This document shows positions 1 to 8,558 of a stretch of DNA of 64,000 nt, in pieces (within the stretch, counting starts at the first letter, position 1; each line of letters opens with the position of its first letter). The notes below the pieces were generated by a model. It was not told where the DNA came from, made no database searches, and saw only the letters and a list, made by a program, of their open reading frames with translations. The DNA lies in NCBI GenBank assembly GCA_024397955.1, contig CP073744.1, forward strand, positions 1,860,001 to 1,924,000, in the 5' to 3' direction. Both the position numbers and the translations under genes were made by a program. The stretch comes from a bacterium SCSIO 12696 (lineage in GTDB: Bacteria > Pseudomonadota > Gammaproteobacteria > Pseudomonadales > Porticoccaceae).

Positions 1-261
1 ATGGAAATGGTAGACGGGGGTTTTGACGCCCAAGTCGAGCAGGTGTTTAAAAACCTGGCAGCAGTGTGTGAAGCCTCTGGTGGTAGTCTGCAATCTCTGG
101 TGAAACTGAATATCTTCCTCACCGACCTCAGCCACTTTGCGGCTGTGAACGAAGCCATGGGCCGCCATATCCAAGAACCCTACCCTGCACGGGCTGCAAT
201 TGGCGTCAAGGAACTGCCCAAGGGGGCGCTGGTGGAAATGGACGGAATTTTGGTGGTTTAA
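1..261 (+). CDS. ridA: RidA family reactive intermediate deaminase, 5'-truncated by window edge
   Basis: C-terminal 86 residues of a RidA/YjgF/UK114 protein, which hydrolyses reactive enamine/imine intermediates released by PLP enzymes. The visible part holds the family signatures: a VVKV-like strand ([11 protein letters not shown]), FAAVNEAM, the PYPARAA segment with the substrate-binding Arg, and the terminal [11 protein letters not shown] with the conserved Glu. Complete family members are about 127 residues, so roughly 40 N-terminal residues lie before the window. The ATG at base 1 is almost certainly internal, matching the PATME-type segment of homologues. In Pseudomonas this gene follows spoT near oxyR-recG, which agrees with the genes downstream here. 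Confidence 0.9.
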   Translation: MEMVDGGFDAQVEQVFKNLAAVCEASGGSLQSLVKLNIFLTDLSHFAAVNEAMGRHIQEPYPARAAIGVKELPKGALVEMDGILVV

Positions 262-275
262 GCAGCTAACAGGCT

Positions 276-833
276 TTAACGCTGTTTGAATAAACGCGCC
301 ACCATTTTTTCAATGGCTTTGACCATCTCCTGGGGTGGGTGGTCATGGCCTACCAACTCACTGGTTTCCGCCTCCCACAGCACCTGGCTTTTATCGCTGT
401 TATAAACACTTAACTGCAAGGTAGCTCTGTCCAGGGTCACCTTGGCGTCGGGGTCTACTCGATTGCGTTGCAACTTGCCCTCACTGTCACGCTTCCATAC
501 CCAACCGCCCTCAGGTTGAACAAGGTCTGCGTACTGCTCTGGACTGAACAAAATTTTGTAGTCCAGAGTTAACTGAGCTGACTGATCGTAGGGCTGACGC
601 TGGATATTCAGGCTGCTCATCTGCCAGGCAACGGCTTCTCGCAAGATACGATCTTGCAACAACAAATCCGCATCATGGCGCCCGGTACTCGCCAGAGGTG
701 GCCACCCCCAGCGGTAACTGTCAAAGCCAGATAGGCGCTCAAGAGAGCCTTGCACTTGATTGACTGGCGTCTGGCCACAGGCGGTCAGGAGCAAAAGTGT
801 CAGAGCACAAAACAATCGGGAAAATACGGTCAT
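276..833 (-). CDS. Predicted outer-membrane lipoprotein, unknown function
   Basis: A 185-residue protein beginning with a short basic segment, a hydrophobic stretch and the lipobox LLTAC at residues 15-19, so it should be lipid-modified and periplasmic. I do not recognise a named domain. The body is soluble, with alternating strands (VTLDRATLQLSVYNSDKSQVLWEAE), and ends in an amphipathic helix. It resembles the small DUF4136-like lipoproteins in general layout only. It lies 44 bp downstream of the acetyltransferase gene on the same strand and may be the last gene of that cluster. It converges with ridA across a 14-bp gap. Confidence 0.7.
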   Translation of the reverse strand: MTVFSRLFCALTLLLLTACGQTPVNQVQGSLERLSGFDSYRWGWPPLASTGRHDADLLLQDRILREAVAWQMSSLNIQRQPYDQSAQLTLDYKILFSPEQYADLVQPEGGWVWKRDSEGKLQRNRVDPDAKVTLDRATLQLSVYNSDKSQVLWEAETSELVGHDHPPQEMVKAIEKMVARLFKQR

Positions 834-877
834 AATCAGGCAAAAAAACCCATTTAAGCGTTTTTAAAGTATAGGCG

Positions 878-1330
878 CTAGGAAGCCGCCTGCTCATACA
901 TCTGGTAGACCGTTTCTTCCATGCCAAGTGCCCGATAGGTTTGCTGGGCACGAAGATTATCCCGCTCCACGTACAGCCGAAAACCGCACACATCGCCACG
1001 CTCTTGCGCCAAACGCTCCACCTCCTGGTACAGCTGGCGGTATATACCCCGGCGGCGATATTCCGGGCGTACATAAACACTCTGTATCCACCAGAACAGG
1101 CCGTTGCGCCAATCACTCCATTCGCCAGTAATCATCAACGAAGCTACGACCTCGCCACTCTCTTCGGCTACCAGATAAAAACCCAGTTCCGGGCGCTGCA
1201 ACAGGTTGGCAACGCCCGCTGCCACTGTGTCGCGGGGCAGGACTTTATCTTCTGTTTCCAGCGCCATAGCGCAGTTGAATGCTACCAAGCTATCGCGATC
1301 AGCCTCAGTGGCTTCACGGATTCTAGTCAT
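878..1330 (-). CDS. GNAT family N-acetyltransferase
   Basis: A 150-residue GNAT acetyltransferase that moves an acetyl group from acetyl-CoA to an unknown amine. The fold is visible in order: an N-terminal IREATEADRDSLVAF strand-helix, the strand FYLVAEESGEVVASLMI, the acetyl-CoA pyrophosphate-binding motif A VYVRPEYRRRGIYRQLYQEV (about residues 85-104), and the motif B region RLYVERDNLRAQQTYRALGM. The start used is ATG at 1330, preceded by GGAAGAAA. A longer reading to 1390 has no homology at its start. The start overlaps the 3' end of the membrane-protein gene by 8 bp, which indicates translational coupling. Confidence 0.88.
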   Translation of the reverse strand: MTRIREATEADRDSLVAFNCAMALETEDKVLPRDTVAAGVANLLQRPELGFYLVAEESGEVVASLMITGEWSDWRNGLFWWIQSVYVRPEYRRRGIYRQLYQEVERLAQERGDVCGFRLYVERDNLRAQQTYRALGMEETVYQMYEQAAS

Positions 1331-1553
1331 TTTCTTCCGGCTTAAAACGGGCAGCACTGATAATGCACCACAGGTGCAAGATGCCAGCAATAATCGCCGG
1401 AATTACCAAAAACCAGCAGGCGTATCCTGCTGTTATGAACAGAAAAAACAAAATAGCAGCGCCGAGACGCCCCTGAATCAATTGCCCCAAACCGGGAATA
1501 AACACATTACACAGGGCGGCGATGACATTGCCGCCGGAACCTTGTCCAGACAT
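1323..1553 (-). CDS. Small two-helix membrane protein
   Basis: A 76-residue protein with two hydrophobic segments, about 27-47 and 49-67, after a glycine-rich start and the motif IPGLGQLIQGR. That motif resembles the loop of TM2/YqaE-like small membrane proteins, where a PGxGxxYxG segment precedes the first helix. Its function is unknown. The ATG overlaps the TAA of the upstream SDR gene by one base (TAATG), and its own 3' end overlaps the acetyltransferase start. The three genes therefore appear to be one coupled transcript. Confidence 0.75.
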   Translation of the reverse strand: MSGQGSGGNVIAALCNVFIPGLGQLIQGRLGAAILFFLFITAGYACWFLVIPAIIAGILHLWCIISAARFKPEEND

Positions 1554-2410
1554 TAACTTTCCTCAAATTGTTCAATAAGCTCCCGGTAACCACTGCGGTA
1601 GCCGGTGTGCAAAAACTGATAGCCACTGTTTAACAGTTGCCGGTTGCTGCAACGCTTGCCGGTTACAGCATCACTGGTTGTCGGTGCCGGCAAACCGGGC
1701 TCGCCCAATTGCTCGTTCAAAAAATTCCGCAACTGCCACTGCTTTACCGGCTGGCAATCGCTAGCCGTGTAAAGGGGCGACAACCTATCACCACAGCGGT
1801 GCTTTTCCAACAGGTGCACCAGCACACCCGCGCAATCCTCACTGTGAATACGATTGGTCCAACCACAAGGGCTGGTAAGTGGTTTGCCGGTGCGAGCTGC
1901 GCGCAGTTGCGACTGGCGGCCCGGCCCATAGATGCCGGAAAAACGGACAATGCAATTAGGCAGATCGCTATTTTGCAGGCGCTGCTCCGCCGCTAACAAC
2001 ACTTGCCCTGAGTAACTGCCGGGCTCGGTGGCAGCGGTCTCGTCCACCCACTGACCACTGTTTTGGCCATAGACACTGGTACTGGACACAAAAATTACCA
2101 TAGGCCGGCTACCAGACACGGCAGCCGCCTGTAAAAAGGTTTCCACGCATTTTAGGTAGCTGGCCCTGTAGCCTTGCTCGCTGCGCACACTCGGGGTCAT
2201 GGTGATCACCACGGCATCAAAGCCGAGCGCCAACAAATCGCGCATATCATCCAAGTGGGTGGCATCTGCAGACAACATCGTGAAAGGCCTTTGCGCTGGC
2301 AGTGTGCGCCGCACACCGGTAACTGTATAGTGTTGTTCCGGCAATTTGGCGGCCAATCGGCTGGCAATATCGCCGCAACCCAACAACAATAATTTCAATT
2401 GTTTACTCAA
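1553..2410 (-). CDS. NAD(P)-dependent epimerase/dehydratase-like protein (YeeZ-like SDR)
   Basis: A 285-residue extended short-chain dehydrogenase/reductase-like protein. The N-terminal Rossmann strand LKLLLLGCGDIASRLA is a variant nucleotide-binding motif of the YeeZ type. Further along are VVITMTP, VIFVSSTSVYG (catalytic Ser/Tyr region) and VRFSGIYGPGR. Homologues are annotated as NAD(P)-binding epimerases without a proven substrate. The first codon is TTG at 2410; no in-frame ATG fits the start of the domain. It heads a three- or four-gene minus-strand cluster and is divergent from oxyR with a 54-bp gap, so its promoter must lie in or next to the oxyR promoter. Confidence 0.82.
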   Translation of the reverse strand: MSKQLKLLLLGCGDIASRLAAKLPEQHYTVTGVRRTLPAQRPFTMLSADATHLDDMRDLLALGFDAVVITMTPSVRSEQGYRASYLKCVETFLQAAAVSGSRPMVIFVSSTSVYGQNSGQWVDETAATEPGSYSGQVLLAAEQRLQNSDLPNCIVRFSGIYGPGRQSQLRAARTGKPLTSPCGWTNRIHSEDCAGVLVHLLEKHRCGDRLSPLYTASDCQPVKQWQLRNFLNEQLGEPGLPAPTTSDAVTGKRCSNRQLLNSGYQFLHTGYRSGYRELIEQFEES

Positions 2411-2464
2411 ATGTAATACTCTTTAGCTATTGTTAATTCTCATCCAAGCCCATCGAGAAAGCCC

Positions 2465-3388
2465 ATGACCTTAACAGAATTGCGCTACATCGTAACACTG
2501 GCCCAGGAAAGCCATTTTGGCCGCGCCGCTGATCGTTGCCACGTCAGCCAACCCACCCTGAGTATCGCCGTCAAAAAACTGGAACAGGAGTTGGAGGTAG
2601 AGCTGTTTGAACGCTCCAAAAACAGTGTGCGCACCACACCCACCGGAGAAAAAGTGGTAGCCCAGGCACAGCGGGTTTTAGAGCAGACCGCGGCGATCAG
2701 TGATATCGCCACTGCCGGACGAGATCAACTCAATACGCCTTTGAATGTGGGTGCCATCTTTACCATCGGCCCTTACCTTTACCCGCATTTTATTCCCAAG
2801 CTACAGGAACTCTCCCCACAGATGCCGCTGGTGGTGGAAGAAGGTTACACCGCCACTCTGCGCAAGCGACTGCGCAACGGTGAATTGGATGTGATTATTG
2901 TGGCACTGCCTTTTACCGAGCCAGACGTGCTAACCCAACCTTTGTACAGCGAATCGTTTGTGGCGTTATTGCCCGCCAACCACCCGCTGGCTGAGAAAGA
3001 GTCTGTGAGCCCTAAAGATCTGGAAGGGGAAAATGTACTGCTCCTCGGCGAAGGCCACTGTTTTCGGGATCAAGTTCTGGAAGCCATGCCCAACCTCGGC
3101 AAGCCATCCAAAGGGGAGTCCAATATACGTACCCACACCGAAGGCAGTTCTCTGGAAACCCTGCGCCATATGGTAGCGACCGGGCTCGGTGTCAGCGTAT
3201 TGCCCATGTCTGCAGCACTGGGCAGCCCATCCTACGCGGGCACATTGATTACACGCCCGTTTAAGGGCGCCTGTCCTTCCCGTACCGCGGCACTGGCCTG
3301 GCGCGCCAGCTTTCCGCGCCACAAAGCCATTGATGCACTGCGCAACGCCATCCAGAAAAGTGCGCCGCCCAATGTCACCATGGCCTAA
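2465..3388 (+). CDS. oxyR: LysR-type hydrogen peroxide sensor OxyR, missing the second redox cysteine
   Basis: A 307-residue LysR regulator matching OxyR throughout. The HTH is at 1-60 (MTLTELRYIVTLAQESHFG, then CHVSQPTLS), and the ligand-binding domain contains VGAIFTIGPYLYPHFIP, LLLGEGHCFRDQVLE and SLETLRHMVATGLGVSVLP. The peroxidatic cysteine is residue 199. The resolving cysteine of E. coli OxyR is 208; here residue 208 is methionine (codon ATG in GAA GCC ATG CCC). The usual intramolecular Cys199-Cys208 disulfide therefore cannot form. The only other cysteines are at 25 in the HTH and one near the C-terminus (GACPSRT). It is followed 24 bp later by recG, as in the Pseudomonas oxyR-recG operon. 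OxyR normally activates catalase and peroxiredoxin genes; how this variant senses peroxide is open. Confidence 0.93.
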   Translation: MTLTELRYIVTLAQESHFGRAADRCHVSQPTLSIAVKKLEQELEVELFERSKNSVRTTPTGEKVVAQAQRVLEQTAAISDIATAGRDQLNTPLNVGAIFTIGPYLYPHFIPKLQELSPQMPLVVEEGYTATLRKRLRNGELDVIIVALPFTEPDVLTQPLYSESFVALLPANHPLAEKESVSPKDLEGENVLLLGEGHCFRDQVLEAMPNLGKPSKGESNIRTHTEGSSLETLRHMVATGLGVSVLPMSAALGSPSYAGTLITRPFKGACPSRTAALAWRASFPRHKAIDALRNAIQKSAPPNVTMA

Positions 3389-3412
3389 GACCTGTTGAGA
3401 CGATAACAGGTT

Positions 3413-5497
3413 ATGGCAATCAAGCTCTCCAAGCCACTGGATAAGTCACCGGTTACGGTACTGCACGGCGTCGGCCAGGCGTTTGCGGACAAGCTCTATA
3501 AGCTCAATATCCGCACCGTGCAGGATGTGCTGTTTCACTTGCCCTTACGCTATACCGACCGCACCCGTATTTCACCTATAGGGGGTCTACAGCCGTTTAG
3601 CGACGTGGTGGTGGAGGGGGAAATAAAAGGCACCGACATTGTGTTTGGCAAACGTCGCAGCCTGGTGTGCCGCATACAGGACAACACCGGCACCTTGACC
3701 CTGCGTTTTTTCCACTTTTCGGCCGCTCAACGTAACAACCTGGCCAATGGCCAGCGTATCCGCTGCTTTGGCGAAGTACGCCGAGGCAGCTCCGGGCTGG
3801 AAATGTATCACCCTGAATACCAACTACTCAGCCAACAAACTCCGTCTCCCTTGGAAGCCCACCTCACTGCGGTGTACCCCGCTACAGAAGGGCTGACTCA
3901 ACAACGTATGCGTTCACTGGCTAATCAGGCGTTGGCGCTGGCCACTGAGCACAATTTGCCGGAGCTGATGCCCAATCAATTCGGCAGCCAAAGCACCATC
4001 AGCCTAACCGATGCATTGCGCTATCTTCACCAGCCACCAGCAGATGCGCCATTGGACAAGCTGACAGTGGGGAGCCACCCAGCACAGCAACGTTTGGCGT
4101 TTGAGGAGCTGTTAACCCACCACCTGAGCTTGCTGCAACTGCGCCAACGGATACAAAGCAGTGGGGCATCACCGTTGAGTACACCACCAAAGCTCAAACA
4201 ACAATTCTTGCAGCAGCTGGGCTTTGTTCTCACCGGAGCGCAACAAAAAGTCTCTGAAGAGATCGCCGCCGATATGGCCAAGCCCCAGCCTATGCTGCGC
4301 CTGGTGCAGGGGGATGTGGGTTCCGGCAAAACCGTGGTGGCGGCACTGGCAGCACTGGCAGCGGTGGGCAGCGGCAAGCAGGTCGCGATTATGGCGCCCA
4401 CCGAAATACTGGCGGAACAGCACCGCTCCAGCTTTGAAAACTGGCTGCAGCCCCTGAGTATTCGCACTGCCTGGCTAACCGGAAAACTCAAAGGCAAAGG
4501 CAGGGAGGCGCAGTTAGCCGCCATTGCTGACGGCAGCGCTGCAGTGGCCGTAGGCACTCACGCCTTGTTTCAGGACGACGTAAACTTCCACAATCTGGGG
4601 TTAGTCATCATTGATGAACAACACCGCTTTGGCGTCCATCAGCGCCTGGCGCTCAAAGAAAAAGCGGCCGGACAACAGCCCCACCAGCTGGTGATGACCG
4701 CCACACCAATTCCCCGCACTCTCGCCATGAGCGCCTACGCCGACCTGGACTGCTCGGTGATCGACGAGTTACCCCCCGGGCGCACACCGGTGGAGACCGT
4801 CGCTATCGCCAACAGCCGTCGCGATCAGGTAATTCAGAGAGTACGACAGGCCTGTGGCGAAAAGCGCCAGGCTTACTGGGTGTGTACCCTTGTTGAAGAG
4901 TCCGAGGTACTGGAAGCACAGGCTGCGGAAGCCACCGCCGACGAACTGCAACTGCTGTTACCGGAGCTGGCCATCGGCCTGATCCACGGGCGCCTCAAAG
5001 CGAGAGAAAAGGAACAGGTCATGGCCGCGTTTAAAGCCGGTGATATCGACCTGCTGGTGGCCACCACGGTGATCGAAGTGGGCGTGGATGTTGCCAATGC
5101 CAGCTTGATGGTGATTGAAAACCCGGAGCGACTGGGCCTCGCCCAACTGCATCAATTGAGGGGCCGTGTAGGCCGCGGTACTGCCGCCAGTTACTGCGTG
5201 TTGCTGTACGGCAGCCCACTGTCCAACAATGGCGTGGAGCGCCTGAAAATCATGCGCGAGACCAACGACGGTTTTCGCATTGCCGAAAAAGATCTGGAAC
5301 TGCGCGGCCCCGGCGAAGTACTTGGCACCCGCCAAACCGGCGACATCACCATGCGCATCGCCGACCTACAGCGGGACAGCCACCTTATCGCCGAGGTACG
5401 GCACAGCGCCAAGCAATTGCTCAACGAGCATCCAGAGCTTATCGCCCCATTAATTGCCCGCTGGCTGCCAGGGGCTGAGCGTTATGGGCAGGTTTAA
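3413..5497 (+). CDS. recG: ATP-dependent DNA helicase RecG
   Basis: A 694-residue RecG, the usual length. RecG regresses stalled replication forks and processes branched DNA. The N-terminal wedge/OB domain spans about 1-180 (TVLHGVGQAFADKLYKL, DNTGTLTLRFFHF). The helicase core has Walker A GDVGSGKTVVA near residue 300, motif II DEQH near 401, MTATPIPRTLA, GLIHGRLK, TTVIEVGVDVANA and QLRGRVGR. The C-terminal TRG region DLELRGPGEVLGTRQTG is present. It is co-directional with oxyR with a 24-bp gap, so probably co-transcribed and possibly linked to oxidative DNA damage. No anomalies were seen. Confidence 0.97.
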   Translation: MAIKLSKPLDKSPVTVLHGVGQAFADKLYKLNIRTVQDVLFHLPLRYTDRTRISPIGGLQPFSDVVVEGEIKGTDIVFGKRRSLVCRIQDNTGTLTLRFFHFSAAQRNNLANGQRIRCFGEVRRGSSGLEMYHPEYQLLSQQTPSPLEAHLTAVYPATEGLTQQRMRSLANQALALATEHNLPELMPNQFGSQSTISLTDALRYLHQPPADAPLDKLTVGSHPAQQRLAFEELLTHHLSLLQLRQRIQSSGASPLSTPPKLKQQFLQQLGFVLTGAQQKVSEEIAADMAKPQPMLRLVQGDVGSGKTVVAALAALAAVGSGKQVAIMAPTEILAEQHRSSFENWLQPLSIRTAWLTGKLKGKGREAQLAAIADGSAAVAVGTHALFQDDVNFHNLGLVIIDEQHRFGVHQRLALKEKAAGQQPHQLVMTATPIPRTLAMSAYADLDCSVIDELPPGRTPVETVAIANSRRDQVIQRVRQACGEKRQAYWVCTLVEESEVLEAQAAEATADELQLLLPELAIGLIHGRLKAREKEQVMAAFKAGDIDLLVATTVIEVGVDVANASLMVIENPERLGLAQLHQLRGRVGRGTAASYCVLLYGSPLSNNGVERLKIMRETNDGFRIAEKDLELRGPGEVLGTRQTGDITMRIADLQRDSHLIAEVRHSAKQLLNEHPELIAPLIARWLPGAERYGQV

Positions 5498-5501
5498 AAG
5501 G

Positions 5502-5652
5502 CTACGAGCAGCGGGCTTCGGGCGGCGAGCAGATCGGCAGAAATCCTTTAAGTACAGCGGTAAATCTCACAACTGCCTGCAACATCGAGACCCTTCGCTA
5601 CGCTCAGAATGACACTTACGCTGGGGCTACTCGTTGCCCGTAGCTCGTGGCT
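5502..5652. repeat. Intergenic dispersed repeats between recG and pdxH
   Basis: This 160-bp gap between convergent recG and pdxH is built of repeat-like DNA. The part near 5503-5530 (GAGCAGCGGGCTTCGGGC plus GGCGAGCAG) closely resembles 17808-17835 near engB. The stretch 5587-5614 (GAGACCCTTCGCTACGCTCA then GAATGACA) is of the type found dispersed in many gammaproteobacterial genomes. The right side carries a partial inverted copy (TGCCCGTAGCTCGTGGCTG). The unit may act as a transcription end or simply be a mobile repeat. No gene is seen here. Confidence 0.6.
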
Positions 5653-5658
5653 GCGTAC

Positions 5659-6294
5659 TTACGGTGCCAAGCGCTCAATGCCCCACTCTCCATTTTCGAG
5701 CTGGTAGTAAAAGCGGTCGTGCAAACGCCGATCTCCCCCCTGCCAAAACTCAATAGCATCAGGGACCACGCGAAAACCGCCCCAAAAATCTGGTAGCGGC
5801 ACCTGCCCTTTCGCAAACTTGTCTTTGAGGCGCTGAAACTCGCCTTCGAGCAATTGCCGTGAGCTGATTCGCGAGCTTTGCCGCGAAGCCCAGGCCCCAA
5901 GCTGGCTCTCACGAGGGCGTTTGAGAAAGTAACTCAACACATCGGTTTTTGACAGTGGCTCAGCGCGCCCACCAACAATGACCTGGCGATCCAAGCGCAA
6001 CCAGGGGAAGTGCAAACTCACCTGGGCATTACTCTGTATTTCTTTGGCTTTCCGGCTGCCCAGATTGGTGTAAAACACAAAACCCTTGGGATCGAATTCC
6101 TTGAGTAACACCATCCGCTGCCAAGGGCGGCCGTTACTGCCAACCGTAGCCACACTCATGGCCGTTGGGTCTTTGATATCCGACTGCAGAGCTTGTTGCA
6201 TCCAGCGTTCAAACTGTTCAAAAGGGCAGTCGGCCAAACTGTCACGAGTCAGCCGGCCAAATTGGTATTCGCGGCGTTCACTTTCAAGTGCCAT
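5659..6294 (-). CDS. pdxH: Pyridoxamine/pyridoxine 5'-phosphate oxidase
   Basis: A 211-residue PdxH, the FMN-dependent enzyme that oxidises pyridoxine or pyridoxamine 5'-phosphate to PLP. Family segments are clear: [22 protein letters not shown] (substrate/FMN), [65 protein letters not shown] and the C-terminal RLHDRFYYQ with WGIERLAP. The length equals that of characterised enzymes. The ATG at 6294 is the only sensible start. It is convergent with recG and divergent from the receptor operon at 6425. Several PLP enzymes are encoded nearby (SerC, HemL). Confidence 0.96.
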   Translation of the reverse strand: MALESERREYQFGRLTRDSLADCPFEQFERWMQQALQSDIKDPTAMSVATVGSNGRPWQRMVLLKEFDPKGFVFYTNLGSRKAKEIQSNAQVSLHFPWLRLDRQVIVGGRAEPLSKTDVLSYFLKRPRESQLGAWASRQSSRISSRQLLEGEFQRLKDKFAKGQVPLPDFWGGFRVVPDAIEFWQGGDRRLHDRFYYQLENGEWGIERLAP

Positions 6295-6424
6295 AGATCG
6301 ATCTCTGCATATTGTCTTTACTTACAGCCACGAGTTTAGCGTTTGTTTGTAATAAAGCTACCGCAGGTTAGAATGCCAGTAGGAACCTGTTCAGGGATGT
6401 ACTCAATACGAGACTAATAATATT

Positions 6425-8485
6425 ATGTTGCATCCCTTAAAATCCCCTGCATTTCTTTTGGTGGTTTGTTTATCCAGTCACACAGCTATCGGCGAGGATC
6501 GCGAAGCAGCGGTCATTACTGAAAAGGACTTCTACACCGACCTGCCCATTGTTTCCGGCATCAGCCGTATTGACCAACTCCTGACACGGGCACCGGCCAG
6601 CGCGACAGTCATTGATCGACAAATGATCGAACTTTCTGGGGCCCAGGACTGGACCGATCTGTTTCGCCTGGTTCCGGGCATGCAGGCCTACTCCATTAAT
6701 GGCAACCGCTTTGGTATCAGCTACCACGGAATTGGACGCGAATTGCCCAATCATATGGAAGTAAGGGTAGATGGCCGCTCAGTATACGACCCTTTATTTT
6801 CTGCGGTTAACTGGAATTCACTGGCCATCGAGCTGGATGATATTGAACGTATTGAAGTTATTCGCGGCACCAACGCCCCCAGCGATGGCTCCAACGCGTT
6901 TGCCGGTGCTATTAACATTATCACCCGAGATCCGTTGCAAGACAGCGGCATCACTCTGCGCAGCACATATGGCTCTGAGGGCACTCGGGAGAGTTCAGCA
7001 CGATTCAATGGCTCTTTAGGCAAATTCAATTATCGCTGGTCTTTTGGCTTTCAAGAAAACGACGGCTTTACCGACCAAGCCAGGGGGCCAGATGATGATG
7101 GCCAAAACCTACGCCACAGTGAGTTACGCGCTACATATAACGCCAGCACCATAGATAGCGTGGAGTTTCACATTGGCCATAGCAATAACGGCACCGGTTT
7201 TGGCGATGCAGACGACCTGAATGCATTTGCCACCGCTGATTTCAACCAAAGCTTTCAGTCCATCAAATGGCAACGCCTTCTGGACGGCAACGACGAACTG
7301 CAAATACATCTTTACCACAACCGTTTGCAAGGTGATAACAGTCAAGAGATTGGTCGCCTTTCAGAGCTGGCTGTGGCCGGTGGCCTGGCACCAGACATAC
7401 CAACTGCTATTGCCATTTTGAATAATTTTGGTATTGAGGATGGCCTGCTAGTAGGTGGTTTTCGCAAAGTGGAATCAGAACGCTACGACATTGAATTAAG
7501 CCATAAACTCGACATTGACCAAAAACTGCGAGTAGCCTGGGGTGCAGGAATGCGCCACGAAATGATTGACGCAGAAGCATTGCTGGAACCGATCGAACAG
7601 GTCTCTCAGAACAGCTATCGCCTGTTTGGAAATCTGGAGTGGCAACCATCACAGCGTTGGATTGTTAACGCTGGTGCCATGATTGAACACAATGACATCG
7701 TGCAAACCATCGCCTCACCGCGTTTGGGTATCAACTACATGATCGACAATAACCACAGCTTGCGTTTTACCGTGGCCAAAGGTAATCGTTCTCCGTCGTT
7801 ACTGGAAGCCAATGAATTTAATGTGGACATTGTCAGCAACCAGCTACTAATAGCCATTCGCCGTGCCGGAGAGAATCTCCGAGAAGAAAAACTCACTAGT
7901 TATGACATTGGCTATATTGCCAGTTATCCTGAAAAAGGGCTGTCTCTTGATGTGCGCCTCTATGTAGAAAAAATTCGTGACGGCCTGGAACAACGACGTG
8001 AACTGATTACAACCAGTCCGCTATCAGATGACGACGACATTGCGGTCATCGACAATATTTTCTTCAGCGACCGCAAAGGTATTGAGCTGCAGTTTAAGTA
8101 CCAGCCAAATGCTACCACCCTGCTGGCACTGCAATACGCTTACACAGACTTGAACGGCGCTCCCACACCCTTCGATGTACCTCTGGAAAATACCAACCCC
8201 ACCCATACCGCCAGCTTGCTGTTTGGGCGCCAACTCAGTGACAAGCTAACCGCCAGTACCAGCCTGTATTTTCAGGATGATGTTCAGTGGCGCGGCGGTG
8301 GAGAACACCACAGTTCCTTTACCCGCTGGGACGCACAGCTGAGCTATCAGCTACGCCTAGGCAGCATTGATGGAGAAGTGGCGCTGGTGGCACAAAATAT
8401 TGGTGGCGGTAGTTACCCAGATTTCAACCAAAATAACCGCTTTCATTCACGTTACTTTTTAGAACTTAAGTTACACATAGAGTAA
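6425..8485 (+). CDS. TonB-dependent receptor of a signalling operon
   Basis: A 686-residue TonB-dependent receptor-like outer-membrane protein. A signal peptide spans about residues 1-23. The plug domain includes ASATVIDRQMIELSGAQDW, LFRLVPGMQAY, VDGRSVYDPLF, IERIEVIRGTNAPSDG and FAGAINIITRDP, followed by a 22-strand-type barrel. I see no classical TonB box; DLPIVSGISR at about 39-48 sits in its place. The protein ends ...LELKLHIE without the terminal aromatic residue typical of outer-membrane barrels, which is unusual. The substrate is unknown. It is followed by a binding-protein gene (73-bp gap) and a hybrid kinase, all co-directional, which suggests the receptor feeds a signalling pathway rather than an uptake permease. 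Confidence 0.85.
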   Translation: MLHPLKSPAFLLVVCLSSHTAIGEDREAAVITEKDFYTDLPIVSGISRIDQLLTRAPASATVIDRQMIELSGAQDWTDLFRLVPGMQAYSINGNRFGISYHGIGRELPNHMEVRVDGRSVYDPLFSAVNWNSLAIELDDIERIEVIRGTNAPSDGSNAFAGAINIITRDPLQDSGITLRSTYGSEGTRESSARFNGSLGKFNYRWSFGFQENDGFTDQARGPDDDGQNLRHSELRATYNASTIDSVEFHIGHSNNGTGFGDADDLNAFATADFNQSFQSIKWQRLLDGNDELQIHLYHNRLQGDNSQEIGRLSELAVAGGLAPDIPTAIAILNNFGIEDGLLVGGFRKVESERYDIELSHKLDIDQKLRVAWGAGMRHEMIDAEALLEPIEQVSQNSYRLFGNLEWQPSQRWIVNAGAMIEHNDIVQTIASPRLGINYMIDNNHSLRFTVAKGNRSPSLLEANEFNVDIVSNQLLIAIRRAGENLREEKLTSYDIGYIASYPEKGLSLDVRLYVEKIRDGLEQRRELITTSPLSDDDDIAVIDNIFFSDRKGIELQFKYQPNATTLLALQYAYTDLNGAPTPFDVPLENTNPTHTASLLFGRQLSDKLTASTSLYFQDDVQWRGGGEHHSSFTRWDAQLSYQLRLGSIDGEVALVAQNIGGGSYPDFNQNNRFHSRYFLELKLHIE

Positions 8486-8558
8486 ACAGTTGGAACGGAT
8501 ACCTATATGGACACCACCGGGTTATACTGCGCGCAGCTTTTAAAAGCGCTCAGGGATC

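Noticed and set aside
1..10. ATG at base 1 as the true start of ridA
   Set aside because: The visible protein begins in the middle of the RidA domain; about 40 conserved residues must precede it outside the window.
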